A stretch of DNA of 33,929 nucleotides. Origin: Clostridiales bacterium. GTDB taxonomy: Bacteria > Bacillota > Clostridia > Oscillospirales > Oscillospiraceae. Made by a program: the position numbers and the translations under genes. The number at the start of each line of letters is the position of its first letter. Within the stretch, counting starts at the first letter, position 1. The notes below the pieces were generated by a model that ran no database searches, was not told the DNA's origin, and saw nothing but the letters and a program-made list of their open reading frames with translations. Below are positions 31,563-33,929 of this stretch, in pieces. The DNA is taken from the NCBI GenBank assembly GCA_902362775.1, contig CABIXV010000008.1:1927-35855 (forward strand). Direction: 5' to 3'.

Positions 31563-32147
31563 TCAGTCCTCCCCCTCCAGAAAGTAGGAGGCCTCCATGT
31601 CGGCCACAGCCAAGGCAAACGCCAGGGGATACTTCTGCAGGGCCTGGCCCACGGTGCGGTTATCCTCGGGCCCGGAAAAGCCCATGTGCCAGCGGATGGC
31701 CATAGCCTCCTCCCTGGTCAGACGGATGTAGCCGTTGGCGATGTATACGCTCTTCTCCCCGTGACCATAGGGCAGGGGGTCGTCAAAGGTGTAAGAGGGC
31801 ACTTTCTCCCATTGACCGGTGGCGTCGTTCTTCACGTTGCGGAACCCCTTTTTATAGCACCCCACTTTGCACAGGTCGTGGAGCAGGGCCACAATAGCCA
31901 CAGACTCCTCGCCGTACTCCAGGCCATAGAGCTCCTGGACCCGCTCACGCTGGAGATAGTCCACCAGACAGTGATATACGTTCAGGCTGTGCTCACACAG
32001 ACCGCCTTCATAGGCCCCGTGATACCGGGCGGAGGCGGGGGCCGTGAAGAAGTCGCTTTTATTTTCCAGAAAATCCAGCAGCTTGTCGGCCCCCTCCCGG
32101 GTGATGGTGGACTTGAAAATGTCGATAAATTCCTCTTTGCAGGACAT
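31563..32147 (-). CDS. HD-domain phosphohydrolase
   Basis: A 194-residue cytosolic protein with a full metal-binding HD set: His in G-G-L-C-E-H-S-L-N-V (about residue 52), His-Asp in L-L-H-D-L-C-K-V-G (about 89-90), His in Y-G-H-G-E-K-S-V (about 128), His in A-I-R-W-H-M-G (about 152) and a late Asp in L-A-V-A-D-M-E-A-S (about 183). The G-A-Y-E-G-G-L-x-E-H-S lead-in resembles the HD domain of the YhaM 3-prime exoribonuclease, but the N-terminal OB-fold of YhaM is missing, so substrate (nucleotide or nucleic acid) is open. GGAGG lies 7 bases before ATG 32147. Confidence 0.88.
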   Translation of the reverse strand: MSCKEEFIDIFKSTITREGADKLLDFLENKSDFFTAPASARYHGAYEGGLCEHSLNVYHCLVDYLQRERVQELYGLEYGEESVAIVALLHDLCKVGCYKKGFRNVKNDATGQWEKVPSYTFDDPLPYGHGEKSVYIANGYIRLTREEAMAIRWHMGFSGPEDNRTVGQALQKYPLAFALAVADMEASYFLEGED

Positions 32148-32200
32148 GGTGTTCCTCCCTGATCTCAGCCACGCTGGAAGGCGGAGCTGGCATTTATTCT

Positions 32201-32229
32201 ATTATATCATACAGGGGCTTGAAATGCCA
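32201..32229 (-). promoter_or_regulatory. Candidate promoter of the HD-domain gene
   Basis: Minus strand TATAAT (32206-32201) with TGGCAT at 32229-32224, 17-base spacer. The -10 is consensus, the -35 poor. Confidence 0.45.
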
Positions 32230-32265
32230 GAATGGGCGGCGCCCCTAAATTTAATTTTATTTCAA

Positions 32266-32294
32266 TGGAACAGGCGGAGCGGTTCTGCTATGAT
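32266..32294 (+). promoter_or_regulatory. Candidate promoter of the S41 peptidase gene
   Basis: TGGAAC (32266-32271), 17-base spacer, TATGAT (32289-32294). Start near 32301, about 35 bases before the ATG. Confidence 0.4.
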
Positions 32295-32335
32295 AGACCT
32301 ACCATAAAACTTGATTGAGATTAGGAGGAGATGTG

Positions 32336-33929
32336 ATGCGCCTGTGGAGAGGAATTTTAGCTGGGACACTGGCCTTGTGCCTGGCAGTCCCAGTCTGTGC
32401 CGCTCCGGTGGAGGACACTGTGGCCCAGCAGCGACAGGAGGACCTGGATTTCCTGTATGACACACTGAAACGGGGCCATCCGGACCTGTTTGCCAACACG
32501 CCGGAAGAGGAGTTCCTGGCTCGGAGGGGGGAGATAGAGAAGTCGCTGGCTTCGGCCAGCGACCAGACCTTTGCGCTGGATCTGCAAAGCCTGGTTGCTA
32601 TGGTGGGAGATTCCCACACTACGATAGCTCTGGGCAGCCTGGCCCAGACCATGCGCTATTATCCCATAGCCCTCACTTGGAGGGATGGGAAGTGGTATCT
32701 GACTACAGCCCCCGCTGCAGGGAAGGATATGCTGGGGCGGCAGGTCACCGCGGTTAACGGCAGGACTATGGAGCGGGTCGTGGAGGCCTTTGGGGTGGTC
32801 CTCAGCGCGGACAACCAGGTAAAACTGCGGCGGCAGTACCGGCAGACCTGTAATGTGGCGGACTTCTACGAATATTTGGGCCTGGTGGAGAAGGGGAAGC
32901 CTTTGATCTTGACGCTCACCGGCGGGGAGAGCCTGGAGATCGCTCCTGTGGCCGCGGAGGAGCTGGGCCGGACAGATCTTGTCCAGATGGGCGCTTCTTT
33001 GTCCCAGCCCGCGACGGCTGGCCGGGACCAGAATTATCTGGCCTTTCCACTGAATGACAGCGCCTATTATATCCAATATAACAGCTGCATGGAGGACCCG
33101 GACCTATCTATGGAGCGATTTTCCGGTCAGGTGCAGGCCGAACTGGAGGCTGGGGATTATCGCCGCATCCTCCTCGATTTACGCAATAATGGAGGCGGCT
33201 CCGACGGGGTCATCTGGCCTCTCCTGGAGGTGCTCCGCCAGGAGATGGACAGGGGAACCGAGGTGGTAGGTCTGATCGGGGAGACCACTTTTTCGTCCGC
33301 TATCATCAATGCCGTAGAGCTTCAGGAGATGGGAGCGGCGCTGGTGGGCGACCTGACCAGCGGCAGCGTGGACCACTTTGGGTCAGTGGGCTCCTTCCGC
33401 CTGCCCAACTCCGGGCTACAGGTGGGCTGCTCCCGGAAGTATATTGATCTGGGGACACTGCTAGACGCTGACGCCGGGCGGGGCGTGGAGCCGCTGGAAC
33501 CCGATGTACTGGTACCCCAGACCATGGAGGACACGCTGGAGGGCCGCGACACCGCGGTGGAGTGGCTGCTGGCCAATCCCCAGCGGCTGGAGCAAAAGGA
33601 ATACCCTGGCGCTCCACTGACTCGCGGACGGTTCGTGGCTCTGCTGTGGCAGGCAGCTGGAAGTCCGGACGCACAGAGCGTGGAGATTGCGGATGTTCTC
33701 GGCATCGAGTGGTATCTCCCAGCGATTTACTGGGCCGTTGAGAGCGGTGTGGCCGCTGGCACTGGGGAGGGCGGACTCCAGGCCGCCCGACCCATCACCC
33801 GTCAGGAGGCGGCTGTGATGGCGGTCAAGGCTGCCCAGCTGTCCGGCCGGGCCGGACAGGGGGAGTTTACTGAGCCTGCGGATGGAGATCAGATTGCCCT
33901 GTGGGCCCAGGAAGGAGTTATGCAGGCCC
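32336..33929 (+). CDS. Secreted S41-family peptidase with C-terminal S-layer-homology domains, 3-prime partial
   Basis: An open frame of 531 codons running off the window. Residues 1-22 are a signal peptide (M-R-L-W-R-G-I-L-A-G-T-L-A-L-C-L-A, cut near V-C-A-A). The peptidase region (about 30-420) carries V-G-D-S-H-T-T near residue 90, the S41 core I-L-L-D-L-R-N-N-G-G-G-S near 280, the presumptive nucleophile in T-F-S-S-A (Ser320 or Ser321) and G-D-L-T-S-G-S near 340. From about 425 at least two SLH repeats follow (L-T-R-G-R-F-V-A-L-L-W, W-Y-L-P-A-I-Y-W-A-V-E-S-G-V, I-T-R-Q-E-A-A-V-M), and a third begins at the edge. SLH domains would tether the enzyme to the cell wall. TAGGAGGAG (32322-32330) sets ATG 32336. 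Confidence 0.87.
   Translation, partial: MRLWRGILAGTLALCLAVPVCAAPVEDTVAQQRQEDLDFLYDTLKRGHPDLFANTPEEEFLARRGEIEKSLASASDQTFALDLQSLVAMVGDSHTTIALGSLAQTMRYYPIALTWRDGKWYLTTAPAAGKDMLGRQVTAVNGRTMERVVEAFGVVLSADNQVKLRRQYRQTCNVADFYEYLGLVEKGKPLILTLTGGESLEIAPVAAEELGRTDLVQMGASLSQPATAGRDQNYLAFPLNDSAYYIQYNSCMEDPDLSMERFSGQVQAELEAGDYRRILLDLRNNGGGSDGVIWPLLEVLRQEMDRGTEVVGLIGETTFSSAIINAVELQEMGAALVGDLTSGSVDHFGSVGSFRLPNSGLQVGCSRKYIDLGTLLDADAGRGVEPLEPDVLVPQTMEDTLEGRDTAVEWLLANPQRLEQKEYPGAPLTRGRFVALLWQAAGSPDAQSVEIADVLGIEWYLPAIYWAVESGVAAGTGEGGLQAARPITRQEAAVMAVKAAQLSGRAGQGEFTEPADGDQIALWAQEGVMQA

Overview
The window is a high-GC (about 60 percent by eye), gene-dense chromosomal segment of a spore-forming, low-salt-bridge-to-phage, non-mobile kind: a Clostridia genome, most likely Oscillospirales/Oscillospiraceae. 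This placement is an inference from the YycH-YycI pair, a SpoIIE phosphatase, a CIRCE-controlled groES-groEL operon, the YloU-YloV pair, QueT, S-layer-homology (SLH) domains, heavy use of GTG/TTG starts and strong AGGAGG ribosome sites. No insertion sequence, prophage, CRISPR array or rRNA is visible.

Layout. 1-2098: the end of a WalRK-type locus (yycH, cut by the window edge, and yycI). 2229-5737: murI, then an operon of a THUMP-type RNA methyltransferase, a DUF3916-like protein and a diacylglycerol-kinase-family lipid kinase. 5734-7899: groES-groEL with an intact CIRCE operator and a stray half-site. 8235-9679: NfeD plus SPFH/stomatin membrane proteins. 9951-12580: a secreted TraB/GumN protein and an XRE regulator. 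12620-14389 (minus): a small HTH regulator leading four small membrane proteins, three sharing a DERD motif, from a consensus promoter with two operator palindromes. 14559-15589: a NodB-type polysaccharide deacetylase and a 56-residue membrane protein. 15780-21110: MarR regulator, a heterodimeric ABC exporter (one degenerate, one canonical half) and a family 8 glycosyltransferase. 21187-23810 (minus): a LytTR regulator with four membrane proteins. 23926-25759: tRNA-Arg(CCU), asnS and a helix-hairpin-helix protein, apparently one transcript. 25792-28155 (minus): spoIIE. 28381-30444: Asp23/YloU and YloV/FakA-like. 30791-31516: a structured leader and queT. 31563-32147 (minus): an HD-domain protein. 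32336-end: a secreted S41 peptidase with SLH domains, cut by the window edge.

The most striking thing is at 23961-24107. The tRNA-Arg sits inside a transcript whose 5-prime leader is complementary to the tRNA trailer, and the same trailer strand is also complementary to the asnS Shine-Dalgarno region. The two pairings exclude each other, so this could be a switch that couples tRNA processing (or transcription termination) to asnS expression. This is read from sequence complementarity only and was not tested by folding software or comparison.

Most gene functions are family-level assignments made by recognising motifs; no database search was run. Membrane proteins of the two minus-strand clusters have no assigned function.
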